A stretch of 59,976 nt of DNA from JBEKYD01 sp049509915 (GTDB taxonomy: Bacteria > Acidobacteriota > Terriglobia > Bryobacterales > Bryobacteraceae): positions 1-59,976 of the forward strand of contig JBEKZL010000004.1 of the NCBI GenBank assembly GCA_049509915.1, written 5' to 3'. The position numbers and the translations under genes were made by a program. How positions within the stretch are numbered: position 1 is the first letter of the stretch; each line of letters opens with the position of its first letter. Of the stretch, positions 53,103 through 59,976 are shown piece by piece. Under the pieces are notes generated by a model, which saw nothing but the letters and a program-made list of their open reading frames with translations, searched no databases and was not told where the DNA came from.

Positions 53103-53194
53103 GTGGGGCAGGCGATTCGCCTGCCCTTTGTCGCATGTGCGGCGGGAGCGAGCGACTTCTGCTCGGCCGCGGGCAGGCGAATCGCCTGCCTCAC
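53103..53194. repeat. R2 element, inverted pair of palindromes
   Basis: Left palindrome GGGCAGGCGA, T, TCGCCTGCCC (53106-53126) and right palindrome GGCAGGCGA, A, TCGCCTGCC (53172-53190). The outer 24-bp arms (53103-53126 and 53171-53194) match each other as an inverted repeat at 23 of 24 bases. It lies between divergent genes. Confidence 0.85.
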
Positions 53195-53208
53195 AGGGCA
53201 AGAAAGCC

Positions 53209-54567
53209 ATGTTGAATCCAACCATATTTCGCGAATACGACATCCGCGGCGTCGCCGACCGGGAATTGACCGACGACGGCATAGAGCAATTGGGCCGCGC
53301 CGTTGGCACCTATCTCCAGCGCCAAAGCGGCCCGCGCGCCGCTGTGGGCCGCGACACCCGCCTCAGTTCCCCACGCTTGCGCGACGCTCTCGCGGCCGGC
53401 CTGAAAGCCAGCGGCTGCCATGTGACGGACATCGGCGTGGTGCCCACCCCGGCACTCTATTACGCGGTGGTTCACCTCCCGGCCGATGGCGGCGTGATGA
53501 TCACCGGCAGCCACAACCCGCCCGAGTTCAACGGTTTCAAGACCGTTTGCGGCGCTTCCACCATCCACGGAGCGGCCATTCAGGAGCTGCGCCGGATGAT
53601 CGAAACCGGCGATCTCCTCGGCTGCCCGGGTTCGGAAATCGCCGCCGACGTGGTTACGCCGTACGTCGCCGAGGTGGCCGCGCAGTTCCAGTTCCCGCGC
53701 AAAATCCGGGTGGTATTCGACGCCGGCAACGGTACCGGCGGCCCGGCCATGCACCGCATCCTGGAACGGTTGAACGTCGAACCTATTGAAATGTTCTTCG
53801 AGATGGACGGCCGTTTCCCCAACCATCATCCCGACCCCACCGTCACCGCCAACCTGGAGGCTTTGATCGCCAAGGTGCGCGAAACCGGCGCGGATCTGGG
53901 TATCGCCTTCGACGGCGATGCCGACCGCATCGGCGCGGTCGACGAGCGCGGAAGCATCCTCTACGGCGACCAGCTCATGGTTCTCTACGGCCGCGAAATT
54001 CTCACCCGCAAGCCCGGCGCCACCTTCATCGGCGAGGTGAAATGTTCGCAATTGATGTACGACGACCTGGCCGCGCGCGGCGGCAAGCCCATCATGTGGA
54101 AGACCGGCCACTCATTGATTAAGGCCAAAATGAAGGAGACCCACGCCGAGTTGGCCGGCGAGATGAGCGGCCACATGTTCTTCGCCGACCGCTACTACGG
54201 CTACGACGACGCCCTTTATGCGGCCTGCCGCCTAATGGAAATCGTGGCCCGAAGTGATCGCCCGCTGTCGACCCTCCTCGACGATCTACCCAAAACCGTC
54301 ACCACCCCCGAGATCCGCTTCGATTGTCCCGATGAAATCAAATTCGACGTAGTAGCCCGCGTCGCCGCCGAACTCCGCGCGCGCCATAAAACCGTCGACG
54401 TGGACGGCGTGCGCGTCATCTTCGCCCACGGCTGGGGCCTGGTACGCGCCTCCAATACCCAGCCGGTTCTGGTGATGCGCTTCGAAGCCACCTCGCCCGA
54501 ACTCCTGGCCGAGTACCGCGGTGAAGTGGAGGACGTAGTCGCGCACGCCCGCGCCGCCGTGGGATAG
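53209..54567 (+). CDS. manB: Phosphomannomutase/phosphoglucomutase
   Basis: A 452-residue alpha-D-phosphohexomutase that moves phosphate between C6 and C1 of mannose or glucose. It starts MLNPTIFREYDIRGVADREL, the standard family opening. The phosphoserine loop is MITGSHNPPEFNG (Ser near 100), the metal loop FDGDADRIGAVD (near 235), the sugar loop GEMSGHMFF and the phosphate loop RASNTQPVLVMRFEA. All four loops are complete. The product would feed nucleotide-sugar synthesis for LPS or exopolysaccharide. Confidence 0.94.
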   Translation: MLNPTIFREYDIRGVADRELTDDGIEQLGRAVGTYLQRQSGPRAAVGRDTRLSSPRLRDALAAGLKASGCHVTDIGVVPTPALYYAVVHLPADGGVMITGSHNPPEFNGFKTVCGASTIHGAAIQELRRMIETGDLLGCPGSEIAADVVTPYVAEVAAQFQFPRKIRVVFDAGNGTGGPAMHRILERLNVEPIEMFFEMDGRFPNHHPDPTVTANLEALIAKVRETGADLGIAFDGDADRIGAVDERGSILYGDQLMVLYGREILTRKPGATFIGEVKCSQLMYDDLAARGGKPIMWKTGHSLIKAKMKETHAELAGEMSGHMFFADRYYGYDDALYAACRLMEIVARSDRPLSTLLDDLPKTVTTPEIRFDCPDEIKFDVVARVAAELRARHKTVDVDGVRVIFAHGWGLVRASNTQPVLVMRFEATSPELLAEYRGEVEDVVAHARAAVG

Positions 54568-54606
54568 GCCGCGTGTACCGATTCCCTAGTGTTCGACGAT
54601 CTGGGG

Positions 54607-54682
54607 CAACCGCTCCCTAACGGTCGCCGCTCGGTTACGGGCATCATCACTTTCCGAGCCGCGATCGCCAGAGAGCGGTAGC
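54607..54682. repeat. R3 element, inverted pair
   Basis: Arms 54607-54634 and 54654-54682 match as inverted copies at about 23 of 29 bases (CGCTCCCTAACGGTCG and the rc of GATCGCCAGAGAGCGG). It lies between convergent genes, a plausible terminator position. Confidence 0.7.
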
Positions 54683-54722
54683 TGGAAACGGACTTCCCCA
54701 GAACGGTTAGGTACCCGAATCC

Positions 54723-55685
54723 CTAGTGCTTAATCCCCGGCAGTGCCGGCGTGCTCTGCGCCGGTGCACCCGGCAGTTTGAGCTTCAGGTCGCAGCCGCA
54801 ATCGTCGCCCGCGTCCTTGGCGGTTTTCTGGTATTCGATTTCGTAATCGATGATGTTCTTCAAACTGGCCCAGTCCACGGCTTGCGCCAGGCGCCGGCCG
54901 TTGATGAACAGGGTGGGGGTTGAGTTGATGCCGAGGTCGTGTCCCTGTGCCTCGATAGCGTCCACCTCGGCCGCGGTCGCCTTGGTATCGATGCACTGCC
55001 CCAGCTTCAGCGCGTCCAGCTCCTTCCGGCCTTTGGCCCAGTCCAGAATCTGCTCCCGGACGTTGTCCGGCGTGATTTTGTCCTGCTGGCCGAAGATCCA
55101 ATCGTGATACGCCCAAAATGCGTCGGTGCTTTGGGCGAACACGCAGCGCCCGGCCAGGGCCGCGGTCTTGGCCCACGGATGCAAAGTCTCCAGCGGAAAT
55201 TCCTTGAAATAGAGCTTCACCTGGGTCGGGTAGGTCGCCAGCAGATTGTCGCGAATCGCCTTGGCTTCCTCCTTGCAATAAGGGCATTCGAAATCGCTGA
55301 ACTCCACCAGCACCACCGGCGCTCCGGATGTGCCCCAGCCCGGCGCACCCATGGTCTTGATCTTGTCGAGTTCCGCCTTGAAGGGGTTGGCGGCGACATC
55401 GTAAACCGTGCCCTGCACGATCTTCTTGCCGTCTTTGCTGATATAAAACGTAAAGTCCTGCGATTGGTTTCCCAGCGAGGCGTGTACCGTCTCTTCCACG
55501 AAACCGGGCAGCGCCGAGACTTTCGCGCCGGAGATGGTCACCTGGATGCGCTTGTCGAGCACGTAAAGATGGCGGACATACGCCTCCAGGGTGGCCTTAT
55601 CCAGAGCCGTCTTCTTCGAATCTTCGGCGCCGGCGGCCGCCGCCATCAGCGCCAGGCAGGCGGTGAAAAGGAACAATCGCGACAT
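54723..55685 (-). CDS. Secreted DsbA-like thioredoxin-fold protein
   Basis: A 320-residue exported protein with a signal peptide (MSRLFLFTACLALMAAAAG). A N-terminal domain (TLEAYVRHLYVLDKRIQVTI, VYDVAANPFKAELDKI) precedes the DsbA/thioredoxin domain with active-site SDFECPYCKEEAKAIRD near residue 133, the helical insert typical of DsbA, and cis-Pro in GINSTPTLFINGRRL. A tail with DDCGCDLKLKL adds two more cysteines. It likely oxidises or isomerises disulfides of exported proteins, of which the window has several cysteine-bearing examples. Confidence 0.9.
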   Translation of the reverse strand: MSRLFLFTACLALMAAAAGAEDSKKTALDKATLEAYVRHLYVLDKRIQVTISGAKVSALPGFVEETVHASLGNQSQDFTFYISKDGKKIVQGTVYDVAANPFKAELDKIKTMGAPGWGTSGAPVVLVEFSDFECPYCKEEAKAIRDNLLATYPTQVKLYFKEFPLETLHPWAKTAALAGRCVFAQSTDAFWAYHDWIFGQQDKITPDNVREQILDWAKGRKELDALKLGQCIDTKATAAEVDAIEAQGHDLGINSTPTLFINGRRLAQAVDWASLKNIIDYEIEYQKTAKDAGDDCGCDLKLKLPGAPAQSTPALPGIKH

Positions 55686-55777
55686 GCTCCTTCATTGTAA
55701 TGGAGTTGAGTAATGGAGTTGGCGGCGGCGCTCGACCCTATAATAGGTTGAATGTTCAACCCGCCGGGCCGGCTGCC

Positions 55778-57274
55778 GTGAAAAAGGGAACCAGACTTTT
55801 GTGGGCCGTTGTGCCGCTGCTTTATTTCGCGTATTTCTACCGCCTCACGGCCGTGGGCGTAATTCTCCCCGATGAACCGCGCTACGCTTCGGTGGCTCGC
55901 GCCATGGCCGGTTCCGGCGACGTCGTCACCCCTCGGCTATGGGGCGAGCCCTGGTTTGAGAAACCGCCCCTCACCTACTGGATGGCCGCCATGGCATTCC
56001 GTTTTGGCGCCGGACCGGATCTGGCACCGCGCCTGCCCGTCGCCCTTCTGGCCGTCGCTTTTCTGACGTTCTTTTACTGGATTCTGCGGCGCGAGTTCGG
56101 CTGGCGCGCCGCGGCTTTTGCCACCTTGATTCTGGCCACCTCCGGAGAGTGGCTGCTATACAGTGCGGTGGGAGTCACTGACTTACCCTTGTCGGCCACA
56201 TTCTCGGCGGGCATGCTTCTGGCGATTCCATGGGTTAGCCGGGGCGATCAGAAATGGCTGCCCTGGGCGGGCGCCATGTTCGGCTTGGCGATCCTGGCCA
56301 AGGGACTGGTTCCGGTGGTTCTGGCGCTGCCGCTCCTGTTGGGACTTCCCCACCGCTTTCCCCGCGCCGTGGGGCGTCTCGTATTCCCTTGTCTGTTGGT
56401 GGCGGCTCCCTGGTATGTTGCCTGTTATCTCCAAAATGGAGCCGGCTTCCTCAAGGAATTTTTTTGGAAGCACCACGTGGAGCGCGCTTTTTCCGGCGCG
56501 CTCCTGCATCGCCAGCCTATTTGGTATTATGCTCCGGTGCTGCTGGTTGCCCTCATCCCTTGGACTCCACTGGCCGCTTTGGCGGCCACCCGCTTGGGAA
56601 TACCCGGCCGCCGCCGCTTCCTGTCCGCCTGGGCGATTTGGGGGCTGCTGTTTTTCTCCCTGCCGGTGAACAAACTGCCCGGCTACCTCCTGCCCCTGTT
56701 GCCGCCTGTTGCCGCTTTGGCCGGCGTGGCGCTGGCTGAATCCGAGGCGGACCCCGCCGGCCGTGGGAGGTTCTGGCTGCCGGCTTGCGCGCTGCTCCTG
56801 ATCGCCTTTCCACTGGCTGGCCCCATGCTTCCTCAAGCCGTCGCCTGGGGAAGTTCCAAGGCCGCAGTCCCGTCTTTTCGCTGGACCTGGTTGCTGCCTG
56901 TCGCCGCCGCCGGCCTGGTGTGGCTGCTGGAAGCGCGCCGCCTGCGCCTGGCTGCTGTGTTCCTGGTTGCAGCCGGCGCCACCGCCGGCGTAGTTTACTG
57001 GAAGATCGCCTTTCTTCCCCAGGTGGATCGCGCCGCTTCCGCACGCCCGATCTGGAAACGGATTGCCCCCGTGGCCGACCGGGTTTGTGTCGACAACATC
57101 CATCGCAACTGGCGTTACGGCTTGAATTACTATACCGGCACGCCGCTGCCGGAGTGCTCCGTCGAGTCCCGGCCACTCCATATCCAACAGATTCCGGGCC
57201 AGCCTCCGCAACTCACGACCGTTGACCCGCTTGTGTATTACATAGTACCCTCACAGTTCCAGGTAACGCTATGA
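55778..57274 (+). CDS. GT39-family (ArnT-like) glycosyltransferase
   Basis: A 498-residue inner-membrane glycosyltransferase with about twelve helices. The catalytic loop VILPDEPRYASVARAM carries the conserved Asp-Glu of the ArnT/PMT (GT-C) fold near residues 31-32; GEPWFEKPPLTYWMAAMAF is the second hallmark. It would move a sugar from a polyprenyl phosphate donor to lipid A, a lipid or a protein. I prefer the GTG at 55778 because the ATG at 55700 starts only 15 bp from the divergent DsbA gene. The stop codon overlaps the next gene's ATG. Confidence 0.85.
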   Translation: MKKGTRLLWAVVPLLYFAYFYRLTAVGVILPDEPRYASVARAMAGSGDVVTPRLWGEPWFEKPPLTYWMAAMAFRFGAGPDLAPRLPVALLAVAFLTFFYWILRREFGWRAAAFATLILATSGEWLLYSAVGVTDLPLSATFSAGMLLAIPWVSRGDQKWLPWAGAMFGLAILAKGLVPVVLALPLLLGLPHRFPRAVGRLVFPCLLVAAPWYVACYLQNGAGFLKEFFWKHHVERAFSGALLHRQPIWYYAPVLLVALIPWTPLAALAATRLGIPGRRRFLSAWAIWGLLFFSLPVNKLPGYLLPLLPPVAALAGVALAESEADPAGRGRFWLPACALLLIAFPLAGPMLPQAVAWGSSKAAVPSFRWTWLLPVAAAGLVWLLEARRLRLAAVFLVAAGATAGVVYWKIAFLPQVDRAASARPIWKRIAPVADRVCVDNIHRNWRYGLNYYTGTPLPECSVESRPLHIQQIPGQPPQLTTVDPLVYYIVPSQFQVTL

Positions 57275-58323
57275 TACTTGCCCCGACGCCGTTATTCGCG
57301 ATGTTGCTGATGGTTCTCGGCATTCTCTGCTGGGGGTCCTGGGCAGCCACGTTCAAGTTCACCGGCAAGTGGCGATTCGAGCTCTATTATTTCGATTTCG
57401 GTATCGGCCTGGCAGCGGCCGCCGTGCTGATCGCGTTTACCTTCGGCAACCTGGGCTTCGACGGCTTTTCCGTGGTGGATGACTTATTGCACGCCGGCAA
57501 GCGCCAGTGGTTTTACGGCGTTCTGGCGGGTGTGCTGCTCAACTTCGGCAATATGCTGCTGCTGGGAGCGGTTTCCGTAGCCGGCCTGTCGGTCGCGTTC
57601 CCGCTGGGCGTGGGAACCGCGCTGATCACCGGTACCCTGCTGCAGTTCGTGATTCATCCCGCCGGCAACTCGACTCTGCTGTTTGTGGGATTCGGGTTCG
57701 GTCTCGCGGCGCTGGGTTTTGCCGCTTCCGCTTACCGCCAGTCGATCACCCGTCGCCACGAAGATCTGGCGCGCCGCGGCCAAACCAGGAGCACGCGCCG
57801 TCCCAGCGCCGTCAAAGGGATCGTGCTGCCGCTGGTGGCGGGCTTGCTGTTGGGCGCCGGCACTCCTATCGTTGAATCCTGCTCTGAGGGTGAATTGGGC
57901 TTGGGCCCTTACGCCATCGCCATGCTGCTCTCCTTCGGCATTCTGGCCTCCACCGTCGTGTTCAACCTGTTTCTCATGAACCTGCCCGTGGACGGTGAGC
58001 CGGTGGATGTCTTCGATTACTTTTCCGGCAGTTTGCGGCAGCATCTCCTGGGCCTCGCGGGGGGCGCCGTCTGGACCCTGGGAACAGTCGCCATTCTGGT
58101 GGCGATCGCCTCGGTTCCCGACCGGACCCGCGCCACCGCGCCCGAAGGCTTCCCGCTGGCACAGTCCTCCCTGGTAGTCGCCGGCATCTGGGGCCTGGTG
58201 AAGTGGAAAGAGTTCCGGGACGCGAAACCCGCCACCCAGGCCCTGCTGATCCTGTCGCTGGTCCTGTCTTCCTGTGCCATCGCTCTGATCGTGACGGGCA
58301 CCGCCAATCAGAAGCTCTTCTAG
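57271..58323 (+). CDS. DMT/GRP-like membrane transporter
   Basis: A 350-residue membrane protein with about ten helices. LLMVLGILCWGSWAATFKFT at the start and GLSVAFPLGVGTALITGTL in the middle are typical of the glucose/ribose-porter branch of the drug/metabolite superfamily. A cytosolic loop rich in Arg (RRHEDLARRGQTRSTRRPSA) divides the halves. The ATG at 57271 overlaps the glycosyltransferase stop by 4 bp, so the genes are translated together; it may supply or flip a lipid-linked or free sugar. Its relation to the RhaT-like gene at 28655 is distant. Confidence 0.75.
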   Translation: MILAPTPLFAMLLMVLGILCWGSWAATFKFTGKWRFELYYFDFGIGLAAAAVLIAFTFGNLGFDGFSVVDDLLHAGKRQWFYGVLAGVLLNFGNMLLLGAVSVAGLSVAFPLGVGTALITGTLLQFVIHPAGNSTLLFVGFGFGLAALGFAASAYRQSITRRHEDLARRGQTRSTRRPSAVKGIVLPLVAGLLLGAGTPIVESCSEGELGLGPYAIAMLLSFGILASTVVFNLFLMNLPVDGEPVDVFDYFSGSLRQHLLGLAGGAVWTLGTVAILVAIASVPDRTRATAPEGFPLAQSSLVVAGIWGLVKWKEFRDAKPATQALLILSLVLSSCAIALIVTGTANQKLF

Positions 58324-58679
58324 CGTCGCGCGCTGGAACAAATGGCGTGGCGCGGGCCTCTGGCCTGCAGGGTCGCCTTTCGAGCCGCGCCGGCCAGAAA
58401 TCGCCCGCACACCGCGGCGCAGCCCAGCCACCAGAGCCATGGCAACCACGGCTTGCCGCCGGCCACCGTCGCGCGTTCCTTCTTCGCCTGTTCGACGATC
58501 CCGGCGATCCTCTCGAAATCTTCCGCTCCCAACCGCGCCGACTGCGACTCGATCAGCGCCGCCACCGCGCTCTCCACCGACCCTTCGAAAAACGTCGCCA
58601 CCCGGTGCCGCAGCGCCGACCGCCAATACCCATGATCTGCCGCTCGCGCCGGTTTAACGTTCCGCAATAACCGTGCCAA
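58320..58679 (-). CDS. BlaI/MecI-like regulator fragment
   Basis: A 119-residue frame with only a TTG as start. The section LRHRVATFFEGSVESAVAAL and IESQSARLGAEDFERIAGIV resembles the C-terminal dimerisation helix of BlaI/MecI repressors, but the winged-helix DNA-binding domain that should come first is missing. After it comes a short hydrophobic stretch (LPWLWWLGCAAVCGRFLAG). The 3' end overlaps the transporter gene by 4 bp. An R3 repeat lies directly upstream, at the point where the N-terminal half should be. I read it as a truncated remnant. Confidence 0.4.
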   Translation of the reverse strand: MARLLRNVKPARAADHGYWRSALRHRVATFFEGSVESAVAALIESQSARLGAEDFERIAGIVEQAKKERATVAGGKPWLPWLWWLGCAAVCGRFLAGAARKATLQARGPRHAICSSARR

Positions 58680-58705
58680 CCGCTCCTTTACGCCGCGCCG
58701 CGAGT

Positions 58706-58737
58706 CAGAGCCGCGACCGCGGGGGAGCGGTTGCCGC
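58706..58737. repeat. R3 copy
   Basis: CAGAGCCGCGACCGCGGGGG followed by AGCGGTTGCCGC, matching the right arm at 54654 and the reverse of 11602. It directly precedes the BlaI-like fragment. Confidence 0.6.
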
Positions 58738-58869
58738 TACATGCGGCAAAAACAGCATAATGTTGCAAAAATAGCATTAGAGGCGGTTCCTCTCAAGCCT
58801 CGTTTCCCTCGGCACCGATTCCTGACAACTGGCAACTGCTGCACCGTTCTAAAATGAAACCTGACTCCC

Positions 58870-59844
58870 ATGCCTGCTTTGGACTCCCGCCGCTTCGGCC
58901 GCTTTGCCTGGGCGGTGCTGGCCTACACTTTGGCCGTGATTGTCTGGGGCGCCCTGGTGCGCGCCACCGGTTCGGGCGCCGGCTGCGGCAACCACTGGCC
59001 GCTCTGCACTCCGTCCACAACCACGGTTGCCACGGCAATCGAATTCACTCACCGTGCCATGACCGGGCTCGACGGAATTGCCGTGCTGGCCCTGGCCGTG
59101 CTCGCCTTTCGCGTTTTCCCCCGCGGCCACGCCGCACGGCTGGGCGCTACGCTCTCCCTCATTTTCCTGGTGACCGAAAGCCTGCTGGGCGCGGCCCTGG
59201 TCAAACTCGAACACGTGGCCCAGAACGCCAGCGTCGGGAGGCTCTATTCGCTTTCCTGCCACCTGGTGAATACCCTCACCTTGATCGCCTGCCTGGCTCT
59301 GACCGCGTGGTGGGCCGGCGGACGCCCCCGTCCGCGCCTGGCCGGGAGACAATTCTGGACCGCGGTCGGCGTGCTCACCGCCGTCATCCTGCTGGGGATT
59401 AGCGGCGCCATCGCCGCGCTTGGCGACACTTTGTTTCCAGCGCGCTCCCTGGCCGAGGCCCTGGCTCGCGATTTCGATCCCGCCGCCAGCATTTTCCTGC
59501 GCTTGCGCGTCTGGCACCCTGTGGTGGCCGTGTTCGCCTTCGCCGCGGTGGTGTGGTATGCCGGCTCGGGCGCGCGCACCGATTCCGCCGGTTCGCGCCC
59601 GGCAAAGCTGGTGATGGCGTTAGCCGCCGCCCAAATCGCTCTCGGTGTCCTGAACCTGTTCCTGCTGGCGCCCATCCCCATGCAGTTGCTCCACCTGCTG
59701 TTGGCCGACCTGCTCTGGATCGCCCTGGTGCTGCTCTGCGCCGCGCGCACCACTGCCGGGCCTGCTCCTGGTCCGGCGCCGTTCGCCCCAGCGCCGCCGT
59801 TGAGAGCCCACGGCGCGCGCAGCGTGTCGCCCTCCGCCTCTTAG
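58870..59844 (+). CDS. ctaA: Heme A synthase (CtaA/COX15)
   Basis: A 324-residue inner-membrane enzyme that converts heme O to heme A for cytochrome c oxidase. About eight helices in two four-helix halves are visible. Heme-ligand histidines lie in IEFTHRAMTG, LSCHLVNTL, RVWHPVVAV and QLLHLLLAD. The extracellular cysteine pair is in GAGCGNHWPLC. An Ala/Pro-rich tail ends the protein. No oxidase or ctaB gene is visible before the window ends. Confidence 0.92.
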   Translation: MPALDSRRFGRFAWAVLAYTLAVIVWGALVRATGSGAGCGNHWPLCTPSTTTVATAIEFTHRAMTGLDGIAVLALAVLAFRVFPRGHAARLGATLSLIFLVTESLLGAALVKLEHVAQNASVGRLYSLSCHLVNTLTLIACLALTAWWAGGRPRPRLAGRQFWTAVGVLTAVILLGISGAIAALGDTLFPARSLAEALARDFDPAASIFLRLRVWHPVVAVFAFAAVVWYAGSGARTDSAGSRPAKLVMALAAAQIALGVLNLFLLAPIPMQLLHLLLADLLWIALVLLCAARTTAGPAPGPAPFAPAPPLRAHGARSVSPSAS

Positions 59845-59976
59845 CGGAGCCTCCCTAGACCGAAGTTCCCGCTCTTTATGATGCATTTTCCCGCGTAAGG
59901 CCTTGAAAAGCTTGGTTATAGAGATTTGCGGCGATGCGATTGTGTACCCATGTAAAGAAGGTAATTTACTCTTGTG

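Noticed and set aside
51317..53215. A 632-codon plus-strand frame opposite the mutase large subunit
   Set aside because: Antisense shadow of a clearly conserved enzyme gene.

Overview
The window looks like chromosomal DNA from a GC-rich acidobacterium close to the Solibacter/Bryobacter group. The main pointers are a very large secreted protein made of SBBP-type beta-propeller repeats with the C-terminal Ig-like module typical of Solibacter, many secreted hydrolases with short signal peptides, a split methylmalonyl-CoA mutase, and many small palindromic elements between genes. This placement is inference; no rRNA gene is present to test it.

Left part (1-13.7 kb): a partial sodium:solute symporter, a secreted adenosine deaminase-like enzyme, a secreted M20 peptidase, a two-gene ABC exporter whose ATPase lacks the usual H-loop histidine, a vapBC toxin-antitoxin pair beside the remains of another antitoxin, a CoA-binding protein, a secreted RraA-like protein, a secreted mutarotase-fold candidate, delta-1-pyrroline-5-carboxylate dehydrogenase, and a decayed hybrid histidine kinase.

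Middle part (13.8-38 kb): an NHL-repeat protein with a truncated duplicate of its 5' end, an acyl-CoA synthetase, an SGNH esterase, a GH127 arabinofuranosidase, a large unknown secreted protein, a ParB-like/dual-specificity phosphatase gene pair, DUF4159 and DUF2007-type proteins, YtxH-SppA, a RhaT-family transporter overlapping a NanE-NanK fusion, a YCII-like protein, an Rsm22-type methyltransferase and the SBBP protein.

Right part (38-60 kb): a six-gene operon on the minus strand encodes four small secreted Ig/pilin-like proteins, a PapD-like chaperone candidate and a large outer-membrane barrel with two C-terminal Ig-like domains. It looks like a divergent chaperone-usher-type surface-fibre system. 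Just beyond it are a broken TerC gene and a tRNA-Leu(UAA) gene interrupted inside its anticodon by a compact 204-nt group I intron, the most striking single element here. Then follow a tandem class II aldolase with a degenerate second half, skp and bamA, methylmalonyl-CoA mutase in two subunits separated by a DUF433/DUF5615 pair with a broken toxin, a phosphohexomutase, a DsbA-like thioredoxin, a GT39 glycosyltransferase with an overlapping DMT-like transporter, a BlaI-like remnant and CtaA heme A synthase.

Across the window, four families of short palindromic elements (called R1-R4 below) sit only between genes, often where genes converge and often as inverted pairs.
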